Shown piece after piece: positions 6,222-13,459 of a stretch of 17,923 nucleotides of DNA; positions within the stretch are counted from its first letter, which is position 1, and the number at the start of each line of letters is the position of its first letter. The stretch lies in assembly GCA_030631875.1 (NCBI GenBank), contig DAOVKH010000005.1, positions 1 to 17,923 of the forward strand, given 5' to 3'. Both the position numbers and the translations under genes were made by a program. Source of the stretch: Deltaproteobacteria bacterium (GTDB lineage: Bacteria > Desulfobacterota > GWC2-55-46 > DRQE01). The notes under the pieces were generated by a model. The model was not told the DNA's origin and searched no databases. It saw only the letters and a list, made by a program, of their open reading frames with translations.

Positions 6222-6852
6222 TCACTATAGCACCGGTGATATCATCAACACTGCCTACACCGGCAACACCCTTAAAGAGTTTCTTTCCTTTATAATACTC
6301 GACGAGCGGCAACGTTTCATCTCTATAGACCTTAAGTCTTGCCTCTATCGTCTCTTCTTTATCATCGTCACGCTGGTAAAGCTCGCCACTGCATTTATCG
6401 CAGGTATCGGCATTGCTCGGCTTATTAAAGGAGGTGTGGTAAGTAGCGCCGCACTCCCTGCATACTCTTCTGCCGCTTAGACGCCTTACGACTTCCGCAT
6501 CCTCGACCTCTATACCAACGACTATATCTATACTCTTATTTAACTCTGCGAGTGTATCTTCGAGGGCTCCTGCTTGGCTTACATTCCTTGGAAAACCATC
6601 GAGAATGCAACCCTTTGAGCAATCAGCTTCAGTCAGCCTTCCTGCTACCATCGATACAACCAGTTCATCGGGAACAAGGGCGCCTGAATCCATATACCCT
6701 TTTGCTTCCTGACCAAGCTCTGTCTTATCACGAACATTGGCCCTTAATATATCTCCTGTCGATATCTGCGGAATACTAAACTTCTCTGATATCAACTGTG
6801 ACTGCGTACCTTTGCCTGCTCCCGGAGGCCCCATGAATATAAGGTTATACAC
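6190..6852 (-). CDS. adk: Adenylate kinase, zinc-LID type
   Basis: Catalyses ATP + AMP = 2 ADP in the cytoplasm. At 220 residues it is a long-form enzyme. P-loop GPPGAGKGT is at 8-16, AMP-binding STGDILR at 31-37, and GFPRN at 86-90. The LID domain carries a C4 zinc site (C131, C134, C151, C154), then RDDD (161-164) and ARLKVYRDET. The start is GTG; the next in-frame ATG (residue 7) would remove the first beta strand. It begins 5 nt after the secY stop and overlaps map by 32 nt at its 3' end. The placement secY–adk–map is standard. Confidence 0.97.
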   Translation of the reverse strand: MYNLIFMGPPGAGKGTQSQLISEKFSIPQISTGDILRANVRDKTELGQEAKGYMDSGALVPDELVVSMVAGRLTEADCSKGCILDGFPRNVSQAGALEDTLAELNKSIDIVVGIEVEDAEVVRRLSGRRVCRECGATYHTSFNKPSNADTCDKCSGELYQRDDDKEETIEARLKVYRDETLPLVEYYKGKKLFKGVAGVGSVDDITGAIVSAIEECCDNT

Positions 6853-6857
6853 GTCCC

Positions 6858-8168
6858 TTAACCTCGCCTGCCTTTAAGCTTACCCTTCTTGAGTAGGCCG
6901 TCATAACTTCTCGAGAGCCTGTGAGACTCGACCTGCTGAGCCGTATCTATAGCAACGGCCACGATTATCAAGAGCCCTGTTCCGCCGAAGTAAAACGGCG
7001 CGTGCATCTTGATGGTAAGTATCGACGGAAGCACACATACTACGGCGAGGTATATACCACCCCAAAGTGTCAGCCTCGTCAAGACCCTGTCTATATAATC
7101 GGCGGTGTTGCCGCCCGGTCTTATGCCAGGAATAAAGCCGCCGTTCTTCTTAAGATTCTCGGCAACCTCTTTCGGGTTAAATTGTATAGCCGTATAAAAG
7201 TAAGCAAAGAATATTATAGCTATTATAAATAACAGGTTATATAAGACACCCGTTGGATTCAAACTATCCGATAGCATCTTCATAATGGGAACGTCCCAGA
7301 AGCTCGCTATTGTTGCCGGGAATATCATAATTGATGACGCAAATATCGGCGGTATAACGCCGGCCGTATTAACCTTCAAAGGCAGGTGTTGAGTGACACC
7401 TCCCATAACCTTCCGTCCGACCACACGCTTTGGATATTGTATGGGGATGCGCCGCTGACCTGTCTCGACAAATACTATGAAGGCAACGACCGCTATGATT
7501 ATTAGCAAGAGCAATACCGCTACAAGGAACTGCATCTCGCCTGTGCGTATAAGCGTTATCGTCTTACCGAAACCTGTCGGCATCCTCGCTATAATACCCG
7601 CGCATATAATGAGAGATATACCGTTACCTATGCCGCGCTCGGTTATCTGTTCGCCGAGCCACATGATAAAGGCCGTACCGGCCGTAAGGGTTATCGTAGC
7701 CATAATCCTGAAGGACCAGCCGGGATTAAGAACTATCGGCTCACCCGAAGCACCGGTCATGGACTCCAAACCGACGCTTATCATGAAACCTTGAATGGCA
7801 CTGAGTACAACGGTCAAATAACGCGTATACTCTGTAATCTTCTTGCGTCCCTGCTCGCCCTCCTTGGAGAGCTTCTCAAGCTTTGGAACAACTACCGTTA
7901 AGAGCTGTAGGATAATCGCGGCACTGATATACGGCATTATGCCGAGCGCGAATACCGATAAGGTCTCGAGCGCGCCACCGGTAAACATAGTAGCGAAGTC
8001 GAGTATCGTACCCTTTGCAGACTCAAAGAATCCGGCCAGAGCTTCAGCGTCAATACCCGGTGTTGGTATAAAGACTCCAACCCTGTAGACCGCAAGCAGG
8101 ATTAGTGTCATGAAAACTTTCTTACTTATATCCGGACCTGCCGGATTATTTTTGGCCTTTGCCGCCAC
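6858..8168 (-). CDS. secY: Protein translocase channel subunit SecY
   Basis: Central pore of the SecYEG inner-membrane translocon. The 436-residue protein has about ten hydrophobic segments. It shows the plug region after TM1 (RVGVFIPTPGID), GIMPYISAAIILQLL (TM2), EQITERGIGNGISLII, the long cytoplasmic loop with ETGQRRIPIQYPKRVVGRK, and a basic C-terminus. The N-terminus before TM1 is shorter than in E. coli. The start is GTG, just 1 nt after the rplO stop, so translation is almost certainly coupled; a GAGG sequence sits in the rplO end. It is in the usual position between rplO and adk. Confidence 0.98.
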   Translation of the reverse strand: MAAKAKNNPAGPDISKKVFMTLILLAVYRVGVFIPTPGIDAEALAGFFESAKGTILDFATMFTGGALETLSVFALGIMPYISAAIILQLLTVVVPKLEKLSKEGEQGRKKITEYTRYLTVVLSAIQGFMISVGLESMTGASGEPIVLNPGWSFRIMATITLTAGTAFIMWLGEQITERGIGNGISLIICAGIIARMPTGFGKTITLIRTGEMQFLVAVLLLLIIIAVVAFIVFVETGQRRIPIQYPKRVVGRKVMGGVTQHLPLKVNTAGVIPPIFASSIMIFPATIASFWDVPIMKMLSDSLNPTGVLYNLLFIIAIIFFAYFYTAIQFNPKEVAENLKKNGGFIPGIRPGGNTADYIDRVLTRLTLWGGIYLAVVCVLPSILTIKMHAPFYFGGTGLLIIVAVAIDTAQQVESHRLSRSYDGLLKKGKLKGRRG

Positions 8169-8169
8169 C

Positions 8170-8610
8170 TTATAGTGCCTCTGCCTTACCGCCGGCAGAT
8201 TCTATCTTCTTCTTTGCGGACTCGCTGAATAGATCGGCCGTAACCGTGAGCGCAATACTAATCTCACCATTACCTAGTATCTTCACCAGGACATCGTGTC
8301 CCTTTATAAGCCCTCTAGCCTTAAGTATATCTTTTGTAATGGTCTCTCCGTCCTTGAAGAGCTCGTTAAGCCTGCCTACATTGACGACCGAGTACTCGGT
8401 TCTAAAGATATTGGTAAAGCCACGCTTAGGCAAACGTCTATGCAAGGGCATCTGTCCACCCTCGAAGCCCGGCCTTACTCCGCCGCCACTCCTTGAGCGT
8501 TGTCCCTTATGGCCACGCCCTGAGGTCTTGCCCCAGCCTGAGCCTTCGCCCCTGCCTACTCTCTTTATCTTCTTTGTAGCCCCTTTTGGAGCTTTAAGTC
8601 TGTCTAACAT
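8170..8610 (-). CDS. rplO: Ribosomal protein L15
   Basis: 50S core protein that binds 23S rRNA. At 146 residues it is normal. The Gly/Arg-rich N-terminal extension is typical (KKIKRVGRGEGSGWGKTSG, then RSRSGGGVRPGFEGGQMPL), followed by RRLPKRGFTN and the globular C-terminal part. ATG start. The stop codon is 1 nt from the secY start. The 73-nt gap to rpmD holds an A-rich tract and no gene. Confidence 0.98.
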   Translation of the reverse strand: MLDRLKAPKGATKKIKRVGRGEGSGWGKTSGRGHKGQRSRSGGGVRPGFEGGQMPLHRRLPKRGFTNIFRTEYSVVNVGRLNELFKDGETITKDILKARGLIKGHDVLVKILGNGEISIALTVTADLFSESAKKKIESAGGKAEAL

Positions 8611-8683
8611 TGTAAAGACCCTTTTGAAAAACTTTTTTTGATTTAATATTACTCGGCTTGAAACGCATAGCCACTACTTGCTT

Positions 8684-9028
8684 TTAAACGACCTCTAACT
8701 TAACGAGGTGCTCGACCTTCTTGGCCATACCGCGTATGGCAGGAGTATCATTTAATATCTTAGACGAGTGCATCTTCCTGAGGCCTAAGCCGCGAAGAGT
8801 GTCTTTTTGTCTCTGTGGGTAGCCGATGCCGCTCTTTGTGAGCGTAACCTTTATCTTACCCGAAGTCTTTTGGCCCGAAGTCTTTTTGGTCGTAGCCTTT
8901 TTGGCCGCAGTCTTTGGCTTCGCCGCCGTCTTAGCGGCAGGCTTTGCCTCAACCTCTGACTTTGCCACAGCCTTCTTAGGGGCTACCTTGGGCTTCTTCT
9001 CTTTTATATCTTTAGTATCTTCGCTCAT
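8684..9028 (-). CDS. rpmD: Ribosomal protein L30 with N-terminal K/A-rich extension
   Basis: 50S protein. The C-terminal part (about 57-114) is a normal L30 domain: GKIKVTLTKSGIGYPQRQK, TLRGLGLRKMHSS and NDTPAIRGMAKKVEHLVKL. Bacterial L30 is usually about 60 residues; this one is 114. The extra N-terminal 56 residues are low complexity, mostly K, A, T and P, with a tandem KTSGQ/KTSGK repeat right before the domain. No ATG occurs between codon 1 and codon 86, and the upstream ATG has an AGGTGGG site at good distance within the end of rpsE. The extension is therefore probably translated. It resembles histone H1-like tails in composition only; no function is implied. Confidence 0.95.
   Translation of the reverse strand: MSEDTKDIKEKKPKVAPKKAVAKSEVEAKPAAKTAAKPKTAAKKATTKKTSGQKTSGKIKVTLTKSGIGYPQRQKDTLRGLGLRKMHSSKILNDTPAIRGMAKKVEHLVKLEVV
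8859..8886 (-). repeat. Tandem 15-nt repeat encoding KTSG(Q/K) in rpmD
   Basis: A 13-nt unit, cccgaagtctttt on the plus strand, occurs at 8859-8871 and again, identical, at 8874-8886, a 15-nt period. It encodes the tandem KTSG units at the end of the L30 extension. Adjacent sequence holds looser copies of the same theme, so the extension may have grown by slippage or short duplications. Confidence 0.75.
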
Positions 9029-9034
9029 CTTATA

Positions 9035-9553
9035 TTACCCACCTAACTCTTCGAGTTTCTTACCCCTGATACGTGCTATCTTCTCGGGGCTTTTAAGTCT
9101 TCTTAACGCATCTACGGTTGCTTTAACCATATTGTGCGGATTATTAGATCCCAGCGATTTCGTAAGAACATCATGGATACCGGCAATCTCTACAACCGCT
9201 CTAACACCACCGCCTGCGATAATGCCAGTACCTGGAGAGGCCGGCTTAAGGAGAACCTTGCCTGCTCCGTAATTACCCGTCATTACGTGAGGAATAGTTC
9301 CTTCTATGAGAGGAAACTTAAATGTTGATTTCTTTGCGCGTTCAACGGCCTTTCTTATTGCCTCGGGAACTTCGTTGGCCTTACCCATGCCGTAACCTAT
9401 ACTGCCTGCGCCGTCTCCGACGACCACAATGGCATTGAAGCTGAAGCGCTTACCGCCCTTTACAACCTTCGCAACCCTGTTAAGGTATACAAGCTTGTCT
9501 TTCATCTCCGGCGTTCCCGACATATCCGACGAATTTTGATTTCTGTTGTTCAA
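9035..9553 (-). CDS. rpsE: Ribosomal protein S5
   Basis: 30S protein at the mRNA entry channel, important for decoding fidelity. It has the N-terminal double-stranded-RNA-binding-like domain (VYLNRVAKVVKGGKRFSF, VVVGDGAGSIGYGMGKANEV) and the C-terminal S5 domain with VRAVVEIAGIHDVLTKSLG. The called start is TTG (complement of 9551-9553), giving 172 residues, with an AAGGGGG site 4-5 nt upstream. ATG codons at residues 11 and 17 are alternatives; the second would give a family-like N-terminus but has a poor site. The Asn/Ser-rich first 16 residues are not typical of the family. It precedes rpmD with a 6-nt gap. Confidence 0.96.
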   Translation of the reverse strand: MNNRNQNSSDMSGTPEMKDKLVYLNRVAKVVKGGKRFSFNAIVVVGDGAGSIGYGMGKANEVPEAIRKAVERAKKSTFKFPLIEGTIPHVMTGNYGAGKVLLKPASPGTGIIAGGGVRAVVEIAGIHDVLTKSLGSNNPHNMVKATVDALRRLKSPEKIARIRGKKLEELGG

Positions 9554-9557
9554 GTAG

Positions 9558-9564
9558 CCCCCTT
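9558..9564 (-). promoter_or_regulatory. Shine-Dalgarno site favouring the TTG start of rpsE
   Basis: Minus-strand AAGGGGG is 4 nt before TTG. The internal ATG candidates lack a comparable site, which favours TTG, though less firmly than for rpsD or rpsC. Confidence 0.5.
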
Positions 9565-9641
9565 AGCCCCTCTATTAATTGTTCTTGATATATTATTTAA
9601 ATTCACCCGAAGACTCTATCAGCCTTACTCAGGATATCTTA

Positions 9642-10016
9642 TTAGAACTTAAGTCCGGCACCTCGAGCACCATCGGCCAAAGCCTTAATGCGTCCGTGGT
9701 ACAAGAAGCCTCCACGATCGAAGACAACCTTCTCAACACCCTTTGCCTTGGCAAGTTTGCCGATATGTTCGCCGACCTGTGTGGCAATGTCGGTCTTATT
9801 CATCTTGTCGACCTTTGCCGACAATTCTTTTGTAAGCGTCGATGCCGAGAATAGCACCTTGCCGGCCGTGTCATCTATGAGCTGGGCGTATATATGCTTA
9901 TTGCTTCTGTAGACGTTAAGCCTTAGTCGCTCCGCTGTGCCGAATACCTTCTTTCTGACTCTGCGTTTACGCTTCTGCCAACCGGCCTGTTTCTTATTTG
10001 TAGTAATTGATCTCAT
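9642..10016 (-). CDS. rplR: Ribosomal protein L18
   Basis: 5S rRNA-binding protein of the 50S central protuberance. At 124 residues it is normal. The basic N-terminus (KRKRRVRKKVFGTAERLRLN) is followed by VYRSNKHIYAQLIDD and the C-terminal FDRGGFLYHGRIKALADGAR. ATG start. It is 9 nt after rplF, and an 88-nt spacer with no gene separates it from rpsE. Confidence 0.98.
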   Translation of the reverse strand: MRSITTNKKQAGWQKRKRRVRKKVFGTAERLRLNVYRSNKHIYAQLIDDTAGKVLFSASTLTKELSAKVDKMNKTDIATQVGEHIGKLAKAKGVEKVVFDRGGFLYHGRIKALADGARGAGLKF

Positions 10017-10025
10017 TGTAAGGTC

Positions 10026-10571
10026 TTATCCCGCGGCCTTCCCGGCCTTACCGGCCTTTCTTCTAATAACTTCGTCTTGGTACTTTATCCCCTTACCCTT
10101 GTAAGGCTCTGGAGGACGGAAACCACGAATCTCAGCGGCGACCTGTCCAAGGAGTTGCTTGTCTGCACTATTTAACGTTATCAACGTCTGCTTCTCAACC
10201 GATGCCTTTATACCGGCCGGTAGAGGATAATCTATCGGATGCGAAAACCCAAGTAATAGGTTGAGTTTAGAACCCTTAACGTCGGCCCTGTAACCAACAC
10301 CTACTATCTCAAGTTTCTTTTCAAAGCCGACCGAAACGCCATGTATCATGTTGGCTATGAGCGACCTCGTAAGGCCGTGCAAAGCGCGTGCCTGGCGTGT
10401 ATCGTCTACTCGCGTTACAGTCGTAGTAGAGCCTTCGACCTTTACCTTGATCTCATCTCTGAAGTTCATCTCAAGGTTGCCGTTACTGCCCTTAACCTTC
10501 ACGCTACTTCCCGATACGGTTACCGTAACGCCTGATGGTATCTCAATTGGTTCTTTACCTACTCTTGACAT
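10026..10571 (-). CDS. rplF: Ribosomal protein L6
   Basis: 50S protein near the sarcin-ricin loop and the factor-binding site. It has 181 residues with two tandem L6 domains. MSRVGKEPIEIPSGV opens the first, and the second ends with the signature PEPYKGKGIKYQDEVIRRK and a short Ala/Gly/Lys tail. ATG start, 14 nt after the rpsH stop. Confidence 0.98.
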   Translation of the reverse strand: MSRVGKEPIEIPSGVTVTVSGSSVKVKGSNGNLEMNFRDEIKVKVEGSTTTVTRVDDTRQARALHGLTRSLIANMIHGVSVGFEKKLEIVGVGYRADVKGSKLNLLLGFSHPIDYPLPAGIKASVEKQTLITLNSADKQLLGQVAAEIRGFRPPEPYKGKGIKYQDEVIRRKAGKAGKAAG

Positions 10572-10585
10572 AATCTATATATCCT

Positions 10586-10984
10586 CTAATAGAGCGAGCA
10601 GAGGAGTTCTCCGCCAACCCCTTCTTTTCTCGCGTTCTCGCCGGTCATGATACCTCTGGATGTCGATATTATCGAGACGCCAAGGCCATTCATTACCTTT
10701 GGAATATCATCCTTACCGACGTACTTGCGGCAACCAGGTTTACTGAGTCTCTTTATCTCGGTTATTACACCGACCTCGAACTCGTCGTACTTGAGCTCGA
10801 CCTTTATGAGCTTCGGTAACGTACCGTCAATCACTCTATAATTCTTTATGTAACCTTCAGCCTTAAGTATCTCGGCGATAGAGACCTTAATGGTTGAGGC
10901 CGGAATCGATACGTCCTTGTGTCTTGCGTGAAGTCCGTTTCTGATTCTTGTTAGCATATCCGCTATCGGGTCTGTCATTGACAT
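10586..10984 (-). CDS. rpsH: Ribosomal protein S8
   Basis: Primary 16S rRNA-binding protein and, in E. coli, the translational repressor of the spc operon. At 132 residues it is normal. MSMTDPIADMLTRIRNG opens the protein, and STSRGIMTGENARKEGVGGE forms the conserved RNA-binding end. The last residues LLCSLY differ slightly from the more usual VLCYVW-type end. ATG start. The gap to rpsN is 31 nt; I see no clear S8-binding mimic there or in the rplX–rplE junction. Confidence 0.98.
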   Translation of the reverse strand: MSMTDPIADMLTRIRNGLHARHKDVSIPASTIKVSIAEILKAEGYIKNYRVIDGTLPKLIKVELKYDEFEVGVITEIKRLSKPGCRKYVGKDDIPKVMNGLGVSIISTSRGIMTGENARKEGVGGELLCSLY

Positions 10985-11015
10985 ATTATTACTCTCTCCG
11001 TCTTAAGTATTAACT

Positions 11016-11201
11016 TTACCAGCTCGATTTAACGACACCCGGCAAATCACCTCTCAATGCCATCTGCCTTAAACATATACGGCACATATCGAACTTACGA
11101 TAATACGCCCTCGGACGTCCGCAGATAGGGCAACGATTATACTCCCTCACCTGGAACTTACTCTTCCTCTTACACTTTGCTATTAAAGACTTCTTTGCCA
11201 A
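11016..11201 (-). CDS. rpsN: Ribosomal protein S14, zinc-binding type Z
   Basis: 30S head protein. The 61-residue form with the C4 zinc site (C24, C27, C40, C43) is the type Z S14, not the longer zinc-free form. Key segments are NRCPICGRPRAYYRKFDMCR and the end GVVKSSW. The start is TTG (complement of 11199-11201), giving the family N-terminus MAKKSLIAK, with GGGAGG 5 nt upstream. It lies between rplE and rpsH as usual. Confidence 0.97.
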   Translation of the reverse strand: MAKKSLIAKCKRKSKFQVREYNRCPICGRPRAYYRKFDMCRICLRQMALRGDLPGVVKSSW

Positions 11202-11206
11202 CGGTG

Positions 11207-11212
11207 CCTCCC
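11207..11212 (-). promoter_or_regulatory. Shine-Dalgarno site fixing the TTG start of rpsN
   Basis: Minus-strand GGGAGG is 5 nt ahead of the TTG codon and supports initiation there. Confidence 0.7.
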
Positions 11213-11228
11213 TGGTACGGTTTATCTA

Positions 11229-11771
11229 CTACTTTCTAAAGGGCATACCGAGTTGCTTCAAGAGAGCTTTGCCCTCTTCATCGGTATTTGCAGTAGTAGC
11301 TATTGTTATATTCATGCCTCTAAGTTTGTCTATTTTATCGTATTCAATCTCAGGAAATATTATCTGCTCTTTTATTCCGAGCGTGTAGTTGCCGCGTCCG
11401 TCAAAGGACTTATCACTTATGCCGCGAAAATCCCTAATCCTCGGCATACTGAAGTTAACCAGACGGTCGAAGAACTCGTACATACGCACGCCTCGAAGCG
11501 TAACCTTAGTGCCGATAGGCATACCCTCGCGCAACTTAAATGTTGCTATCGATTTCTTGGCACGCCTTATAACGGGTTTCTGTCCTGTTATGGCCGTCAG
11601 ATCCGTTACCGCGCCGTCAAGAAGCTTCATATCGCTTACGGCTTCTCCGACTCCGATATTTATTACTATCTTATCGAGCTTCGGTGCCTGCATAATGTTT
11701 TTGTAACTAAAGTCCTTCATTAACTGCGGAAGAACTTCCTTGCTATATTGTTCCTTCAGTCTCTGCGTCAT
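11229..11771 (-). CDS. rplE: Ribosomal protein L5
   Basis: 5S rRNA-binding protein of the central protuberance that bridges to S13. At 180 residues it is normal, with KIVINIGVGEAVSD, TGQKPVIRRAKKSIATFKLR, RDFRGISDKSFDGRGNYTLG and GMNITIATTANTDEEGKALL. The ATG start overlaps the rplX stop as ATGA, a 4-nt overlap that implies translational coupling. Confidence 0.98.
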   Translation of the reverse strand: MTQRLKEQYSKEVLPQLMKDFSYKNIMQAPKLDKIVINIGVGEAVSDMKLLDGAVTDLTAITGQKPVIRRAKKSIATFKLREGMPIGTKVTLRGVRMYEFFDRLVNFSMPRIRDFRGISDKSFDGRGNYTLGIKEQIIFPEIEYDKIDKLRGMNITIATTANTDEEGKALLKQLGMPFRK

Positions 11772-12103
11772 TTATCGAGTACCTCTCCACACTTCTTACA
11801 AAATCTAACACCCTTACCATCGTCGAGCTTCTTTTTACCTGTACGAACAGGCCCCTTGCATTTAGCGCAAAGAATCATCACGTTGGAGATACTTACAGGT
11901 GCTTCCTTCTCTATAATACCGCCTTGGGGGTCCTTCTGTGTAGGCTTGGTGTGACGCTTAACGATATTAAGCTTCTCTATCAAGACCTTACCTTTTCCAG
12001 TTACCACGCGAAGAATCCTACCGGTCTTACCTTTTTCCTTGCCGGCCATGACCATAACCTGGTCGTCTTTTCTTATACTGTATTTCATCACTGTATTAGC
12101 CAT
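11768..12103 (-). CDS. rplX: Ribosomal protein L24 with zinc ribbon
   Basis: Assembly-initiating 50S protein near the exit tunnel. The N-terminal KOW domain (MVMAGKEKGKTGRILRV) is followed by NIVKRHTKPTQKDPQGGI and a C-terminal zinc ribbon with C79, C82, C102 and C105. It has 111 residues and an ATG start, 6 nt after the rplN stop. The complete cysteine set marks the C+ form of L24. Confidence 0.97.
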   Translation of the reverse strand: MANTVMKYSIRKDDQVMVMAGKEKGKTGRILRVVTGKGKVLIEKLNIVKRHTKPTQKDPQGGIIEKEAPVSISNVMILCAKCKGPVRTGKKKLDDGKGVRFCKKCGEVLDK

Positions 12104-12109
12104 AATTTT

Positions 12110-12478
12110 CTACAGAACCTCCGGAGCGAGCGAGACTATCTTCATGAACTTTCTTGCTCTAAGCTCTCTGGCCACCGGGCCGAATATCCTCGTACCTACC
12201 GGCTCATTATCCTTAGATATAATAACAACGGAATTGTCGTCAAACTTTATCGTAGAGCCGTCTACCCTGCCGACGGACTTAACTGTCCTTACCACTACGG
12301 CACGAACGACATCACCCTTCTTGACCTTGGCCGCGGGCATTGCTTCTTTAACACTCCCGACTATAACATCACCAAGTGCGGCAAACTTCTTATTGGAAGC
12401 TCCAACGACTCTTATACATGCCACCTTTCTTGCCCCTGAGTTATCGGCAACGGTTAGCATAGTCCTCATCTGTATCAT
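12110..12478 (-). CDS. rplN: Ribosomal protein L14
   Basis: 50S protein at the subunit interface, part of inter-subunit bridges. At 122 residues it is normal: MIQMRTMLTVADNSGARKV opens the protein, and GTRIFGPVARELR with KIVSLAPEVL closes it. The ATG start overlaps the rpsQ stop as ATGA (4 nt), so the two are probably coupled. Confidence 0.98.
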   Translation of the reverse strand: MIQMRTMLTVADNSGARKVACIRVVGASNKKFAALGDVIVGSVKEAMPAAKVKKGDVVRAVVVRTVKSVGRVDGSTIKFDDNSVVIISKDNEPVGTRIFGPVARELRARKFMKIVSLAPEVL

Positions 12479-12738
12479 CTGGCCTTCTCCATTATCTCTT
12501 TAAGGCGCCAGCGTTTGTTCTTACTTAGAGGTCTAACCTCCACGATAGAAACCTTATCGCCCGCCCTGCACTCGTTTTTCTCATCATGGACGCTGTACTT
12601 AACGCGCCTCTTTATATACTTGCCATAGCGGGGATGTTTGATGCGCGTCTCAATGGCTACGACGACGGTCTTATCCATCTTGTCGGAGACGACACTACCC
12701 ACAAAGCTCTTTCTTATACCTGTCGCTTGGTCGGACAT
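12475..12738 (-). CDS. rpsQ: Ribosomal protein S17
   Basis: Primary 16S rRNA-binding OB-fold protein, 87 residues. GSVVSDKMDKTVVVAIETR, HPRYGKYIKRRVKYSVHDE and GDKVSIVEVRPLSKNKRWR are the conserved blocks. ATG start, 3 nt after the rpmC stop, with a 4-nt overlap into rplN at its 3' end. Confidence 0.98.
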   Translation of the reverse strand: MSDQATGIRKSFVGSVVSDKMDKTVVVAIETRIKHPRYGKYIKRRVKYSVHDEKNECRAGDKVSIVEVRPLSKNKRWRLKEIMEKAR

Positions 12739-12741
12739 AGC

Positions 12742-12936
12742 TTAGCCTTCTATTCCCTTCTCTGCAATTATCGTCTTTATCCTTGCGATATCTCTCTTCA
12801 TATAACGAAGCTTCACAGGGTTGTCGAGCTGACCTGTGGAGTGCTGTATTTTAAAGTTAAAGAGTTCTTTCTCAAGATCGGCGCACTTGGTCTTGGCCTC
12901 GTCTATACTCATATCTCTTATCTCGGACGGCTTCAT
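12742..12936 (-). CDS. rpmC: Ribosomal protein L29
   Basis: Small two-helix 50S protein at the tunnel exit, next to L23, where targeting factors dock. At 64 residues it is normal: KPSEIRDMSIDEAKTKCADL, FNFKIQHSTGQLDNP and RYMKRDIARIKTII. The ATG start overlaps the rplP stop as ATGA (4 nt). Confidence 0.98.
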   Translation of the reverse strand: MKPSEIRDMSIDEAKTKCADLEKELFNFKIQHSTGQLDNPVKLRYMKRDIARIKTIIAEKGIEG

Positions 12937-13346
12937 ATACCCTCTCTCTTTATAAACTTCGTTGCGAACGGTAACTTATGGGCAGCCAAACGGAATGCCT
13001 CTTTGGCCGTAGCCTCGTCGACACCCTCCATCTCGTAGAGTATGCGTCCGGGCTTTACTACCGCTACCCAATCCTCGGGTGCGCCCTTACCTTTACCCAT
13101 GCGTGTCTCGGCCGGCTTCTTTGTTATCGGCTTATCGGGGAATACCCTTATCCAAATCTTACCACCCCTCTTAACGTGACGAGTCATGGCGATTCTGCCG
13201 GCTTCAATCTGCCTTGTCGTAAGCCAAGCTCTGCCGAGTGATTTAAGGGCGTATTGCCCAAAGCTTATCGTAGAACCCGCGACAGCCATGCCACGGCGTT
13301 TACCGCGTTGCTGCTTCCTGAATTTTGTCTTCTTTGGCATTAACAT
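12933..13346 (-). CDS. rplP: Ribosomal protein L16
   Basis: 50S protein that contacts A-site tRNA and is needed for late assembly. At 137 residues it is normal: MLMPKKTKFRKQQRGKRRG, RQIEAGRIAMTRHVKRGGK, WIRVFPDKPITKKPAETRMG (R82 lies in the tRNA-facing loop) and the AAHKLPFATKF end. The ATG start fits the family N-terminus, but the only upstream Shine-Dalgarno-like sequence is a weak, distant GCGAG. The 113-nt spacer ahead of it is unusually long for this cluster. Confidence 0.97.
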   Translation of the reverse strand: MLMPKKTKFRKQQRGKRRGMAVAGSTISFGQYALKSLGRAWLTTRQIEAGRIAMTRHVKRGGKIWIRVFPDKPITKKPAETRMGKGKGAPEDWVAVVKPGRILYEMEGVDEATAKEAFRLAAHKLPFATKFIKREGI

Positions 13347-13459
13347 AGCTAATTTTTACTCGCTTTAATTCTTTTTTATCGTAACGTTAAAGGCCGACTT
13401 AATCTTTAATCCGCCTCATATATTTAATAACTTGGCACTATATTTATAACGCTTAAGGC
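13347..13459 (-). other. 113-nt A/T-rich spacer between rpsC and rplP
   Basis: There is no open reading frame of note here. The stretch is markedly A/T-rich compared with its neighbours and contains the 8-nt palindrome TAACGTTA (13382-13389) and several TTAA motifs. I could not find a convincing promoter or a strong hairpin. In most bacteria rpsC and rplP lie much closer together. Confidence 0.35.

Noticed and set aside
8159..8641. 160-codon plus-strand open frame over rplO
   Set aside because: It is the reverse complement of the well-conserved L15 gene; it has no family match I recognise and no reason to be coding.
9554..9641. Possible promoter in the rplR–rpsE spacer
   Set aside because: A TAATAT box is present but no -35-like hexamer at a suitable distance.
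11924..12503. Long plus-strand open frames over rplX and rplN
   Set aside because: Shadow frames of conserved ribosomal genes; no ribosome-binding site and composition reflects the opposite strand.
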